This document shows positions 36,315-45,352 of a DNA stretch of 64,000 nucleotides, piece after piece (the stretch's first letter is position 1; every line of letters begins with the position of its first letter). Under the pieces are notes generated by a model. The model ran no database searches and was not told the DNA's origin. It was given only the letters and a program-made list of their open reading frames with translations. This DNA is from Candidatus Binatia bacterium (GTDB taxonomy: Bacteria > Desulfobacterota > Binatia > HRBIN30 > BPIQ01), in NCBI GenBank assembly GCA_026004195.1, contig BPIQ01000002.1:682585-746584 (forward strand). Direction: 5' to 3'. The position numbers and the translations under genes were made by a program.

Positions 36315-38342
36315 ATGTCGGTCGTGATTTCCCTTTACCGCCGTCTCCCCCGAGGCGTTTACCGCCGGCTCGCCCGAACCGTGTCCGTTGCCGTTTGCTT
36401 CGCGGCTTTGGCCTGCGGCAACGGCGGGCGTGCCGGCGGCACATCTACCCCCTCCCCGACCGTCTCGCCCGGAGGCTCCCCGTCGCCTTCCCCCACTGCC
36501 TCGGCAACGCCGACCGCAACGCCGAGCCCGCCCTCTCCTTCGCCGACCTCCACGCTTTCGCCGACCCGCACGGCTTCCCCGACGAGGACGCCCACCCGTA
36601 CCGCCACTCCCACCGGGACCGTAGGGTCGGGAATCGTCCTCGAGGAAGTTTCGGTCTCGCTCGAGACCCGCGACGAAGGCGCCGCGCTCCTGGTCACCCC
36701 GGCGACGGCGCTACGTGGCGGCCGAACGTACGCCGTTCTGCTTACCCGCCGGATTCACGACGCGGGAGGGCGCGCACTCGAAGCCGACGAGTTCTTCGCA
36801 ACCCTCCTCGGAAGAAACCGAGCCCCGGGATCCGGACCGATCGCGTACTTCAGCCAGGACGCCGAATCCCCGCGCAATCCCTATCCCGACTCGCGCCTCG
36901 TCCGTCCGGACGGAACCGTGCGAGTGCCCGACCACGTCGCCTTCGGCGGCCTCGACGGCCCGGCTTTCGCCTCTGCGAGGACGTTTCTCCGCACGTTCGC
37001 GGACGACCTCGAGTCGATTCCCGGCTTCAGCACGACCGCTCCCGTCCGGATCGCTCTTTCCGGTCCGGTCGAACTCGATTCGATCGACGACGGGGGCCTT
37101 TTCTTCTTCGAGCGGCCCGACGGAAGCCTCGACCTCGAACCGCTCCTCGATTACGCGGAGCAACTCGGAGTCGGTCGCGACGAGGTCGTGCTCGCATTTT
37201 CGTTCCCGACCCAGCCCATCGAGGACGACCTCCGATCGGTTCGCGGAGTTCTCCTCTCCGGCGAGCCCGTTCGGACGACCTTCGAAGACCCCGATCCTAC
37301 GGACGATCTTCCGATCGGTGTCTTCCGGCAGGGCGACCCCGGATTCCCGGTCGAGCTTTTCGGCCAACGAGAGGTCGGTGAGGCGGCGATCGGTCTTCTC
37401 TTCTCGCCGGAGTTCCGCGGAGAGAACGGCACCTTCGTGCCGAGCCGGGTCCGCGGGGAAGAGCCTGCCCCGCGCGTGCCGACCGACGTGATCGTCACGA
37501 TCCCGTCCGGGGGCGAGCCTCCTTACCCCGTCGTCGTCCTCCAGCACGGTTTTGCCGGAAGCAACCGCTCGATGCTCCCGATCGCCGCAGCGCTCGCGCG
37601 CGAGGGCTTCGCCGCCGTCGCGATCTCGGCAGTTTCCCACGGACGGCGGGGCAACCCGTTCGACCTTCTCACGAGCCGTCCGATCCAGGCCCGAGACATT
37701 TTCCGGCAGACCGTGGCCGACCAGATGGCGCTCGTCCGTGCAATCGAGGCCGGGGTGGACCTCGAAGGCGACGGGGTCGTGGATCTCGATCCGGAAAGAA
37801 TCGGCTACCTCGGGCAGTCTCTCGGCGCGATCGTGGGGTCCGTCTTCGTCGCCGTCGAGGACCGCGTGCGGGTCGGCGTGCTCAACGTGGGCGGAGGCCG
37901 CATCGCGTTCCTCGGCCAGGCCCCGGCCGTGCGTCCGATCTACACGGGTTACTACGCTTCGCAGGTGGGTCTCGACCCTGCGAGCGCCGAGTTCGAAGCC
38001 TTCCTCGCCCGACTTCTCGAGCTCGGGCAGCAAGCCCTCGACCCCGCCGACCCGCTCAACTATGCGCGCCGCTGGCGCATCGATCCGTTTCCCGGCGCGC
38101 CGCCGCGGCGAGTCCTCCTGCAGGAAGGGATCGGGGACGACTGGGTGCCGAACGAATTCACGGAAGCGCTCGCGCGGGCCGGCGGCCTTCCCGCGAACGA
38201 GCCCGCGAGCGACGCCGCGGGCGTTTCCGGCCTTTGGAGGTGGGAGCCGCCCGGAGGACACGGGATCCTGAGCCGGCCCGAAGTACTCGAACAGGCGGTC
38301 AGGTTCCTCGTGAGTGGGGGTACGGAAATCGTGTCCCCGTGA
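36315..38342 (+). CDS. Exported lipoprotein alpha/beta-hydrolase with Thr/Ser/Pro linker
   Basis: A 675-aa protein. The signal sequence ends in a lipobox FAALAC, followed by a Ser/Thr/Pro-rich linker to about residue 100 (SPSPTASATPTATPS). A region of Ig-like character (TPATALRGGRTYAVLLTRRI) comes before a C-terminal alpha/beta hydrolase: oxyanion region VVLQHGFAGSNRSM, nucleophile elbow YLGQSLGA (GxSxG) and a late His in PPGGHGIL. It resembles bacterial virulence-factor-type lipases with an N-terminal Ig-like domain. Probably a surface-anchored esterase or lipase. The start at 36315 has AAGG close upstream. Confidence 0.8.
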   Translation: MSVVISLYRRLPRGVYRRLARTVSVAVCFAALACGNGGRAGGTSTPSPTVSPGGSPSPSPTASATPTATPSPPSPSPTSTLSPTRTASPTRTPTRTATPTGTVGSGIVLEEVSVSLETRDEGAALLVTPATALRGGRTYAVLLTRRIHDAGGRALEADEFFATLLGRNRAPGSGPIAYFSQDAESPRNPYPDSRLVRPDGTVRVPDHVAFGGLDGPAFASARTFLRTFADDLESIPGFSTTAPVRIALSGPVELDSIDDGGLFFFERPDGSLDLEPLLDYAEQLGVGRDEVVLAFSFPTQPIEDDLRSVRGVLLSGEPVRTTFEDPDPTDDLPIGVFRQGDPGFPVELFGQREVGEAAIGLLFSPEFRGENGTFVPSRVRGEEPAPRVPTDVIVTIPSGGEPPYPVVVLQHGFAGSNRSMLPIAAALAREGFAAVAISAVSHGRRGNPFDLLTSRPIQARDIFRQTVADQMALVRAIEAGVDLEGDGVVDLDPERIGYLGQSLGAIVGSVFVAVEDRVRVGVLNVGGGRIAFLGQAPAVRPIYTGYYASQVGLDPASAEFEAFLARLLELGQQALDPADPLNYARRWRIDPFPGAPPRRVLLQEGIGDDWVPNEFTEALARAGGLPANEPASDAAGVSGLWRWEPPGGHGILSRPEVLEQAVRFLVSGGTEIVSP

Positions 38343-38597
38343 CAGGTCGGCGGCCGCCCGGAAATCGTCACCCCTTCGGAAGGGGAGGAACCTCCCGCGC
38401 AATCGCCCTCGGCTCTTATCTTACTGGATTTCCTCCCTCGAGTGGCGCCGATCACGGATTTTTTCGCGGACCCGAGACCCTCTCTAGAGGGCCGACTCGT
38501 CGGCTTCCCCCCGCCCCACGGGGAGTTCGTTCCCGGCAAGGGTTACGCGGGTGCGGTGAGCGTGGTATAAGGCTACGCAGCAATCCGAAGGCAAGAC

Positions 38598-38867
38598 ATG
38601 CTGGAGACCGAACGAGCCTTTTACAACGAGAACCTCCCCGAGTGGAGCGACCGATACGCCGGAAAGGTAGTGGTCGTGAGTGGGCGTGAACTCCTGGGCG
38701 TGTTCTCGACCATCGAGGAAGCTCTGGCAGCCGGAGTGGCACGGCTCGGGATGCGACCTTTTCTCGTGCGTCCCGTTGGCGAAAGCGAGCAGGAAGTCGT
38801 GGTACCGGCTCTCACGCTGGGAGTGTTGGGTGCCGATCCTACACATCCAGATCAGCGGACAAGGTAG
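38598..38867 (+). CDS. Small DUF5678-like protein
   Basis: An 89-aa protein whose core (WSDRYAGKVVVVSGRELLGVFSTIEEALAAGVARLGMRPFLVRPV) has the pattern of the DUF5678 family: a short two-strand hairpin, a helix and a final beta strand. No catalytic motif. Its last 38 bases overlap the start of a retropepsin-like gene, an arrangement I recall as common for this family, suggesting a functional pair. Function unknown. Confidence 0.7.
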   Translation: MLETERAFYNENLPEWSDRYAGKVVVVSGRELLGVFSTIEEALAAGVARLGMRPFLVRPVGESEQEVVVPALTLGVLGADPTHPDQRTR

Positions 38868-39315
38868 GACTTCTGAAGGAAGGAGCGTAGCGGTACCTCC
38901 GCGATCCGCACTCCTACAAAGGGGCCCCGTCGTCCAAGTAACCGTGGGTGTGGAGCAGCACATCGCTCAACAGCTACTCCAGATGGGGCAGAGCGTTCCC
39001 GTGCCAGTCTCCGGGCTTGCCCTCATCGACACGGGCGCTACGACGACCTGCGTGGACGAGGCTGCCGCTCAGCGTCTCGGCTTGCCGGTCATCGACGTCG
39101 CCACGCTAGCCTCTGCTTCGCACGCGTCGAGCCAACACAACGTCTACCCCATCCAAATAGAAGTGACAGGGCTACCTATCGTGTTGAACGCTCCGAGGGC
39201 CATTGGTGCCCCCCTTGCGTCGCAGGGTCTACTCGTTCTTCTCGGTAGAGACCTCCTGCAGCACTGTACGCTGTTCTACAACGGGTTGAACGGGAGCTTT
39301 ACGCTCTCCATCTAG
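38830..39315 (+). CDS. Retropepsin-like aspartic protease
   Basis: A 161-aa clan AA aspartyl protease. The active-site triplet is in ALIDTGATTTCVDEAAAQRLGLP (Asp-Thr-Gly). The family's second hydrophobic-Gly motif is LVLLGRDLLQHCTLFYNG, followed by the final strand. Such proteins act as homodimers. GTG at 38830 follows GGGAG by six bases and overlaps the upstream small gene, so translation is probably coupled. No signal peptide, so a cytoplasmic role is likely. Confidence 0.8.
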   Translation: MPILHIQISGQGRTSEGRSVAVPPRSALLQRGPVVQVTVGVEQHIAQQLLQMGQSVPVPVSGLALIDTGATTTCVDEAAAQRLGLPVIDVATLASASHASSQHNVYPIQIEVTGLPIVLNAPRAIGAPLASQGLLVLLGRDLLQHCTLFYNGLNGSFTLSI

Positions 39316-39382
39316 CCGAAAGGTCCGCTCGACGCGTTCCGATGGAGGCCCACCCTGGGAGGCTTGCGCCGCAGACGCTCGC

Positions 39383-40327
39383 CTAGCGCGCGGCGAGCAG
39401 CACCTTGAGCATGCCCGGTTGCCGGGCCGCCTCGAACGCCCGCTCCGCCTCGCTCAGGGGGAACACGGCCGAGACGAGCGGCCGCACGCGCACGGTTCCT
39501 GCCTCCAGGGCGCGGAGCGCCGGAAGGAAATTTCCGCAGCGCGAGCCCACCACGCGGATCTCGTCGACGACGATCTTCGCCGTCTCGACCGGTCGCGTTT
39601 CGGCCACCGTGGTTTTCAGCACCAGCGTGCCTCGCGGCTCGGTCGCCGCGAGGGCGACGGAAAACCCGTCCGGAGCCCCGGTGGCGTCGACCACGAGAGG
39701 AGCCCGTTCGGCGCAGGGAAAGCGGGTGGCCTCCAGACCGAGGCTCTCGGCCAGGGCGAGCTTCTCCGCGTGTTTTCCCACCACGCGAACGCGCGCGCCT
39801 GCGGCGTGAAGAACCTGCGCCACGAGTAGCCCGAGCTTCCCGTCCCCGAAAACGAGCGCGCGCATTCCGGGCACGACGTGGACCTGCTCGAGGATCTCGA
39901 AAGCGGCAGCGACGGGCTCGGTGAAAACGGCGACCTCGTCCGGCACGGAATCCGGGACGGCGTGGAGGTTCGAGGTCGGCACGACGACGTATTCGGCCAT
40001 CGTGCCGTCGGCGCCGAGGATTCCCAGAACCCGCCGGTTCGGGCAGTGGCGCCCGAGCCCCGAGGCACAGAACCCGCACCGCCCGCAGGCGAAGTTGATC
40101 TCCCCGACCACGCGTTTCCCGCACCACTCCTCGGGGCCCTCCTCGACGACGCCCACGAACTCGTGCCCCAGGATGCCGCGAAATTGCATGTAGCCGCGGA
40201 CGAGCTCGAGGTCCGTGCGGCAAATGCCGGCGAGGGACACCCGCACGAGAGCAAAGCCCGGCTCGACGTGGGGCCTCGGGACGTCGCGGAGTCCGGCGTC
40301 GCGGCCGTCGAAGAAAAGCGCGCGCAC
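39383..40327 (-). CDS. Zinc-dependent medium-chain alcohol dehydrogenase
   Basis: A 314-aa MDR-family oxidoreductase. Catalytic zinc ligands: Cys in LAGICRTDLEL, His-Glu in GILGHEFVG, and a Glu in the VFTEPVAAAFE segment. Structural zinc: four Cys in FACGRCGFCASGLGRHC. The Rossmann dinucleotide motif VFGDGKLGLLVAQ is slightly atypical. The length is a little short of the usual 340-350 aa. The GTG at 40327 (VRALFFDG) is chosen because the domain starts there. The substrate is probably a sugar alcohol or short alcohol (threonine/sorbitol dehydrogenase-like), not determinable. Confidence 0.85.
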   Translation of the reverse strand: MRALFFDGRDAGLRDVPRPHVEPGFALVRVSLAGICRTDLELVRGYMQFRGILGHEFVGVVEEGPEEWCGKRVVGEINFACGRCGFCASGLGRHCPNRRVLGILGADGTMAEYVVVPTSNLHAVPDSVPDEVAVFTEPVAAAFEILEQVHVVPGMRALVFGDGKLGLLVAQVLHAAGARVRVVGKHAEKLALAESLGLEATRFPCAERAPLVVDATGAPDGFSVALAATEPRGTLVLKTTVAETRPVETAKIVVDEIRVVGSRCGNFLPALRALEAGTVRVRPLVSAVFPLSEAERAFEAARQPGMLKVLLAAR

Positions 40328-40598
40328 GGGCCCGAACTCTAGCAGCACGGGGCCCCCGGCGCCACGCGCACCCCGAGGCCCTTTCGAGGCGCGCCCGGCA
40401 TTTCCCGACCCGACCGGGACTCGCGCCCCGCTTTCCGGCCTTCCGGGAGCCGCCCTCTCCCGTTCGGGTTCGGCAGGCCCGCCTGCGCGACCCCGGCGGA
40501 CGTCGGAATCGCGCGCGGAATGCGCTGCGCGCGATTCCGGCTTCTCCCCTGCCGGGCGCCGCGCGCCAAGCACCTCCGTGGCGGAACGAAAGCCGGCC

Positions 40599-41165
40599 CT
40601 ACTTTCGCAGCTCCTTCAGGAACTCGTGCTCCATGCTCTCCGCCGCTCGGGCCGCGCGGTCGGCAGCGCGCTGTGCCGCGAGGCTCCGGCTTTCCGCTTC
40701 CTCGGCCGCGCGCGCGGCGCGCTCCGCCGCGGCCAAGGCTCGCGAGAGAGCGTCCCCCTCGAAGGGACGGCGCGACCGGGCAAGCCTCTCCCGATCGGCG
40801 TCGGAAAGAGCGCCTCTGTACTTCAGAAGACCGAAGTCCGTGATGTCGGGCGAGACGTAAACCCGCCCGAAGGCCAGCGTCTCGTCCCGGTCCAGGTAGT
40901 GCAGACGCACCTCGTAGGGAGCCCAGGGTGGGTCCGGTAAAATTTCCTGCACTTCGGCGTAATCGGGGTATCCGTAGAACCGCACGTAGTCGCGAAGGTC
41001 GGAATTCCGCTGTACTTCCTCCGCGAGACGGCCCTCGTCGATCGGCTCGGGTTCGCCGATCTCCACGATGTAGGGCCGGCTTTCGGGCGTCTCCCGGCGA
41101 AGCTCCGAAGCCTCGGCGCTCGAGGCCACGACCAAGACGACTCCGAACCACGAAACCCAGCGCAT
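40599..41165 (-). CDS. Exported hypothetical protein with C-terminal Ala-rich coiled coil
   Basis: A 188-aa protein of unknown family. A signal peptide (WFGVVLVVASSAEA) occupies residues 1-20. Residues 40-120 form a compact domain with aromatic residues (YVRFYGYPDYAEVQEIL, YEVRLHYLDRDETLAFGRVYVSP). The last 60 residues are an Ala/Arg/Glu helix with heptad character (AAAERAARAAEEAES). ATG at 41165 is preceded by GAGGAGGA. Probably periplasmic. Confidence 0.65.
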   Translation of the reverse strand: MRWVSWFGVVLVVASSAEASELRRETPESRPYIVEIGEPEPIDEGRLAEEVQRNSDLRDYVRFYGYPDYAEVQEILPDPPWAPYEVRLHYLDRDETLAFGRVYVSPDITDFGLLKYRGALSDADRERLARSRRPFEGDALSRALAAAERAARAAEEAESRSLAAQRAADRAARAAESMEHEFLKELRK

Positions 41166-41248
41166 AGATGTCCTCCTCGCTCCAGCTTGCAAGCCAAGGA
41201 GGTGCCAGGAGCCAGGTGCCGGAAAACCCGGGCGGATGGCGCTCCGCC

Positions 41249-42436
41249 TCAGGAACCTCGCATGCGGTCCGCCACGTCGGCGTTCCCGTACCGGAACACA
41301 CCGCGACACATCGTTGCCACGACCTCGAGCTTTTCGTCGAGCAGGACGAGATCGGCGACCCGACCCGGGGAAATTTCTCCCCGCTCCCGGAGTCCCAGGA
41401 CCTCGCAGGGAGCCCCGGAAGCCGCCCACAGAACGCGTGCGAGAGGCAGGGCGGGAAACCACCCGCGGAGGGTTCTCACGGCCCTGTCCAGGGAAAGACA
41501 GCTTCCTGCGAGTTGCCCTGTCGAGGCCAGACGCACGGCACCGTCCGCGATACGACAGGGAACCCCGAAAAGACGAATCTCGCCCTCGGGCATACCGAGG
41601 GCAGCGACCGCATCGGTCACGAGGACGAGTTTTCCCTCGGGCTTGCACCTCCAGGCGATCTCCACGGCCCTCCTGGACACGTGGTGCCCGTCGCACACGA
41701 GCTCGACGGACACACGGTCGTCCGTCAACGCCACACCCACGGGACCCGTCTCGCGATGATGGAAACCACGCATGGCGTTGTAGAGGTGGGTGACGTGCCG
41801 CGCGCCGGCCGCCACGGCTCTCTCCACGCAGCCCTCGTCCGCATCGGAGTGTCCTACCGATGCCACGATTCCGGCACGGGTGGCGGCTTCGACGAGCTCC
41901 GTCGCCCCCTCGAGCTCCGGAGCCACGGTCACCATCCGAACTCGACCCGAAGCCGCTTCGAGAATTCGTTCCCACTCCTGCAGGTTCGGTGGACGCAATG
42001 CCGCGAGACTCTGAGCCCCGGCGCGCAGCGGGTTCAGAAACGGGCCTTCGAGGTGAATCCCGAGAACCGCTGCCCCGTCGGCCCCCTCCGAAGCCCGCAC
42101 GACCGCCCGCACCGCGCGCAGAAGCTCCCGTTCCGGAAGAGCCGCGATCGTCGCGAGAACCCCACCGACCCCGTATCGGGGGAGCGCCGCCAGGATTTTC
42201 CTGACGCTCGTTTCTTCGCCTTCCTCGAACATGGCTCCGTGCGCGCCGTGGACGTGCAGGTCGACGAAGGCCGGAGCAAGCAGCTTTCCTTCGGCGCGCA
42301 CCTCCCGGGCTCCGTGCGCCGAGAGCTCGGCACCCACCTCCACGACGAGGCCGTCCGCGACCCGAACGTCCACGCGATCCAACCGCGATCGCCCGACAAG
42401 AACGCTCGCGCCGCGAAAAAGGACGTCCTGCGTCAT
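41249..42436 (-). CDS. nagA: N-acetylglucosamine-6-phosphate deacetylase
   Basis: A 395-aa amidohydrolase. Motifs in order: metal-site VDLHVHGAHG, HLEGPFLNPLRAGAQ with the metal-binding Glu, SVGHSDADE, HVTHLYNAM, VCDGHHVS and the catalytic Asp in VLVTDAVAA. NagA removes the acetyl group from GlcNAc-6-P in amino-sugar and cell-wall recycling. The ATG at 42436 is chosen. A GTG nine bases upstream would overlap the preceding SIS-gene stop as a GTGA junction and is equally possible. The upstream SIS gene is probably co-transcribed. Confidence 0.92.
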   Translation of the reverse strand: MTQDVLFRGASVLVGRSRLDRVDVRVADGLVVEVGAELSAHGAREVRAEGKLLAPAFVDLHVHGAHGAMFEEGEETSVRKILAALPRYGVGGVLATIAALPERELLRAVRAVVRASEGADGAAVLGIHLEGPFLNPLRAGAQSLAALRPPNLQEWERILEAASGRVRMVTVAPELEGATELVEAATRAGIVASVGHSDADEGCVERAVAAGARHVTHLYNAMRGFHHRETGPVGVALTDDRVSVELVCDGHHVSRRAVEIAWRCKPEGKLVLVTDAVAALGMPEGEIRLFGVPCRIADGAVRLASTGQLAGSCLSLDRAVRTLRGWFPALPLARVLWAASGAPCEVLGLRERGEISPGRVADLVLLDEKLEVVATMCRGVFRYGNADVADRMRGS

Positions 42437-42441
42437 TCCGT

Positions 42442-43185
42442 TCACCAGTGGCGGAGGCGTTCCCGGTACTTCTCGAGCTCGCGGAGAACCCGCTCCCTCT
42501 CGGCCCCATCGACGTTGGCGCTCGGAAGGTTCACCACGATCCGGCCCCCGGAGCCGAGCCGCTCGAGAACTCGCAGGACGAGCGCCTGGAGGATCGCTGC
42601 ACCGACGACGGTCGAAGCGGGACCCGCCGGATGCAGCACTCCGGGGATCTCGAGGGAGGCATCTCCGTGAGGGACGCCCGTGTCGAGGACCGCGTGGGCG
42701 ACGTCGGCCACGTGGAGCTTTGCGCGCGAACGGGCCCGGTGTTCGAGACTCGTGAGCGCGACGACGTAGAGCCCTTTTTGCTTCATGAGACTCGCCATCT
42801 CGAGCGGAGCCGCATTCGCGCCGGAGTGAGAGATGACGAACCCGACATCGCCCCTGCGCAGGTCGTAGTTCCGCGCGACACTTTCCGCGAGCCCGCTTTC
42901 TCGCTCGGCCTCGGTGCTTCGCAGGGCTCCGGTGCTCAGAAGGACGCGGGGATCGAGCATGGGAACGACCGGCACGAGACCGCCCGCACGGTAAAAAATC
43001 TCTTCCGCGAGCATGTGGGAGTGCCCGGTCCCGAAGGCGAAAAGGACGCCGCCGGCATCGAGACGGGAGGCCACTTCCGCGGCGACGACCTCGAGGACGC
43101 CGAGCCGCTCCCGCCGGAACTCGTCGAGCAGTCGCCGGACGAGGTGGAGGTATCGGCGCGGTGCGCCGCGAGGTGTCGGCTTCAT
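42442..43185 (-). CDS. SIS-domain sugar-phosphate isomerase-like protein
   Basis: A 247-aa single SIS-domain protein of the UPF0309 type. Sugar-phosphate-binding motifs are FAFGTGHSHMLAEEI and VISHSGANAAPLEMA, with the loop ALTSLEHRARSRAKLH typical of the family. It directly precedes nagA and ends within its start region. SIS proteins next to nagA usually handle phosphorylated amino sugars (inference from context). ATG at 43185 is chosen over a GTG nine bases earlier; both lack a clear ribosome site. Confidence 0.85.
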   Translation of the reverse strand: MKPTPRGAPRRYLHLVRRLLDEFRRERLGVLEVVAAEVASRLDAGGVLFAFGTGHSHMLAEEIFYRAGGLVPVVPMLDPRVLLSTGALRSTEAERESGLAESVARNYDLRRGDVGFVISHSGANAAPLEMASLMKQKGLYVVALTSLEHRARSRAKLHVADVAHAVLDTGVPHGDASLEIPGVLHPAGPASTVVGAAILQALVLRVLERLGSGGRIVVNLPSANVDGAERERVLRELEKYRERLRHW

Positions 43186-43297
43186 CCGGCCCACGATACC
43201 GCCGAAGGGAACGGAAACCCAGTCCGCCCGCGCTAGCGGCCGCCACGAAAAGAACGACTTGACCGGGGACCCTCCCCTGTGGGCAAATGGGAACGGA

Positions 43298-43654
43298 GTG
43301 CCGAGCCAGGTCGTGAAAAAGCTCCTGCGGGGGGCAAGCGTCGCCTGTGTGCTTCTGGGGCTGGGCGGTATCGGCCTTGCTGCGTCCCGACTCGCCGGAG
43401 ACGACCGCGCGCCGACCCGCGGATCCGGGATTGCGGGGCGGTGGTTCCGCCCGCCCGGGGAGGGAGGAGGAGCCGGCCAAGTGTGGCTTCCGGCACCGCC
43501 GGAGCGATTTTCGAGCTCGGCGCAAGGGCTTCGCGAGGAGCTTTCCCCCGGAGGCGGGGTCGTGGTTCACCTCCGGGGACGCTTCCGTAGCGCCGCGACA
43601 GCACGGACCGACGCCGACGGACGCACGCACCTGGAGTGCCGCACGCTCCGGTGA
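43298..43654 (+). CDS. Small exported protein coupled to metalloprotease gene
   Basis: A 118-aa protein with a signal peptide (LLRGASVACVLLGLGGIGLAASRLA). The C-terminal part has a strand-turn-strand pattern (GGGVVVHLRGRFRSAATARTDADG) and ends with a Cys (LECRTLR). Small exported proteins with this ending are often encoded just before surface metalloproteases; the present case is in GTGA overlap with one. GTG at 43298 is preceded by GGGAACGGA. A second GTG 15 bases later is possible. Function unknown; chaperone or pro-peptide-like help to the neighbour is a guess. Confidence 0.65.
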   Translation: MPSQVVKKLLRGASVACVLLGLGGIGLAASRLAGDDRAPTRGSGIAGRWFRPPGEGGGAGQVWLPAPPERFSSSAQGLREELSPGGGVVVHLRGRFRSAATARTDADGRTHLECRTLR

Positions 43655-45297
43655 GGCGAATGGCCCGCGGGCGGAACTCGTCGGCTCTGGGCCTTTTCCG
43701 GCTCGTCCTCGCGCTGGCTTTTCCCGTCCTCGCCGCGCCCGTGGCCGCGACGACGATCACGATCGTGAACCTCGACGGCGCCGGCGAGGGGCTCAACGAC
43801 CCTACGCCGCGGGGGCCCGAAGGGGGGAATCCCGGGACGACCCTCGGAGAGCTACGCCGGAACGCCTTCCAGGAAGCGGCGAACCGTTGGGCGGCCGTTC
43901 TCCGGAGTTCCGTGCCGATCGAGATCGAAGCCCGGTTCGACCCGCTCTTCTGTTCGGGTACCACGGCGCTCCTCGGCTCGGCGGGGCCCAACACCGTCCA
44001 TCGCGATTTCCCCGGTGCTCCCTTTCCCAATACGTGGTTCGTGCAGGCCACGGCCAACAGCATCGCCGGCACCGACCTCTCCTCGGCAGCCGACGGGGAC
44101 GTGGAGTTCAACAGCAGCCTCGACGAGGGATGCCTCTCCGCGGCCCCGAACGGGTGGTACTACGGCTTCGACGGAAACCCGGGGCCCGGGCAGCTCGACT
44201 TCCTGGGCACCGCCCTCCACGAGTTGGCCCATATCCTGGGTTTCCTCACGCTCGTCGACCTCGAGACGGGCGCGAAATTCAACGGCCGCGACGACACGTT
44301 CATGCGCAACCTCGAAGACCACGCGACGGGCAAGCTCTTTCCGGTCATGAGCGACGCCGAACGGGCCTCCGCGAGCGTGAACACGGGGAATCTGCACTGG
44401 GTGGGCCCGAACGTGAAGACCGCAAGCGTTCTCCTTTCGGCCGGGAAGACGGGCGACCACGTGCACATGTACGCGCCCGATCCGGTGGAGCCGGGCTCAT
44501 CGGTTTCGCATTTCGACACGACACTCGACCCCGACGAGCTCATGGAGCCCTTCGAGAACGGTTCGTACATCCAGGATCTCACCGAAGCCCTCTTCGCCGA
44601 CATCGGTTGGGCGCTCGGTCCTTCACCGACGCCCACAGCCACCGCGACCCCCACGGCAACTCCGACGCCTACTCCCCTCCCGCCGCCGCCGCCCCTCTGC
44701 CCTGCGACACCGCAGCCGGGATGCCTCTCTCCCGGGAAGTCCACGCTTTTTCTCCGGGACCTCGCCCTCCCCTCCGGCGATCCCGACCGGCGTGACCGTC
44801 TCGTCTGGAAGTGGCTTCGGGGCCCGGCGCTCGATTTCGCGGATCTAGGGAACCCGGTCGGGAACCAGAGTAGCTACACGCTTTGCGCCTACGACGAGGT
44901 CGGCGGCGTTCCCGCTCTCTTCGCGAGCTTCGGCGTCCCTTCGGACGGAATCTGCCGCAACGGAAAACCCTGCTGGAAGAGGCTCGGCAAAGCCGCGAAC
45001 CCTCTCGGCTATCGCTATCGCGATCCCGACGTCCTCGAGGACGGGATTCTCAAGATCGTCCTGAAAAGCGGTGCCGACGGAAAGTCCAAGGTCCTGGTCG
45101 TGGGAAAAACGGGTGCCTTGCCGCTGCCGGGGCCCCTCGGCGAAACCTACCTCGCGCAAGACCAGAACGTCGTCGTACAGCTCCTCAAAAGCGACGGCGG
45201 CGTCTGCTGGGAGAGTCGCTACCCCGCCCCGGCAAAAAAGAACACCGAGGAAGTCTTCCGGGAAACTTGCGGAACGCTTTCCACGGGCCCCTGCTGA
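43651..45297 (+). CDS. Secreted zinc metalloprotease with C-terminal beta domain
   Basis: A 548-aa exported protein. Signal peptide (LVLALAFPVLAAPVAA), then a metalloprotease domain with the zinc motif HELAHILGF (HExxHxxGF, metzincin-like) near residue 195 and FADIGWALGPSP at its end, the usual boundary seen in PA-associated/leishmanolysin-like bacterial proteases. A short Thr-Pro linker ([14 protein letters not shown]) leads to a C-terminal domain of about 170 residues (LVWKWLRG, YTLCAYDEVGG, GILKIVLKSGADGKSKVLV), which I believe recurs in many secreted proteins of related lineages. The start GTG overlaps the previous stop; an ATG nine bases later is possible. Confidence 0.8.
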   Translation: MRRMARGRNSSALGLFRLVLALAFPVLAAPVAATTITIVNLDGAGEGLNDPTPRGPEGGNPGTTLGELRRNAFQEAANRWAAVLRSSVPIEIEARFDPLFCSGTTALLGSAGPNTVHRDFPGAPFPNTWFVQATANSIAGTDLSSAADGDVEFNSSLDEGCLSAAPNGWYYGFDGNPGPGQLDFLGTALHELAHILGFLTLVDLETGAKFNGRDDTFMRNLEDHATGKLFPVMSDAERASASVNTGNLHWVGPNVKTASVLLSAGKTGDHVHMYAPDPVEPGSSVSHFDTTLDPDELMEPFENGSYIQDLTEALFADIGWALGPSPTPTATATPTATPTPTPLPPPPPLCPATPQPGCLSPGKSTLFLRDLALPSGDPDRRDRLVWKWLRGPALDFADLGNPVGNQSSYTLCAYDEVGGVPALFASFGVPSDGICRNGKPCWKRLGKAANPLGYRYRDPDVLEDGILKIVLKSGADGKSKVLVVGKTGALPLPGPLGETYLAQDQNVVVQLLKSDGGVCWESRYPAPAKKNTEEVFRETCGTLSTGPC

Positions 45298-45352
45298 GAG
45301 ACCCCCCGCAAGCGTTTGAGAGCGGGGCCCGGGGTTTTGTATTCTCCCCGCC

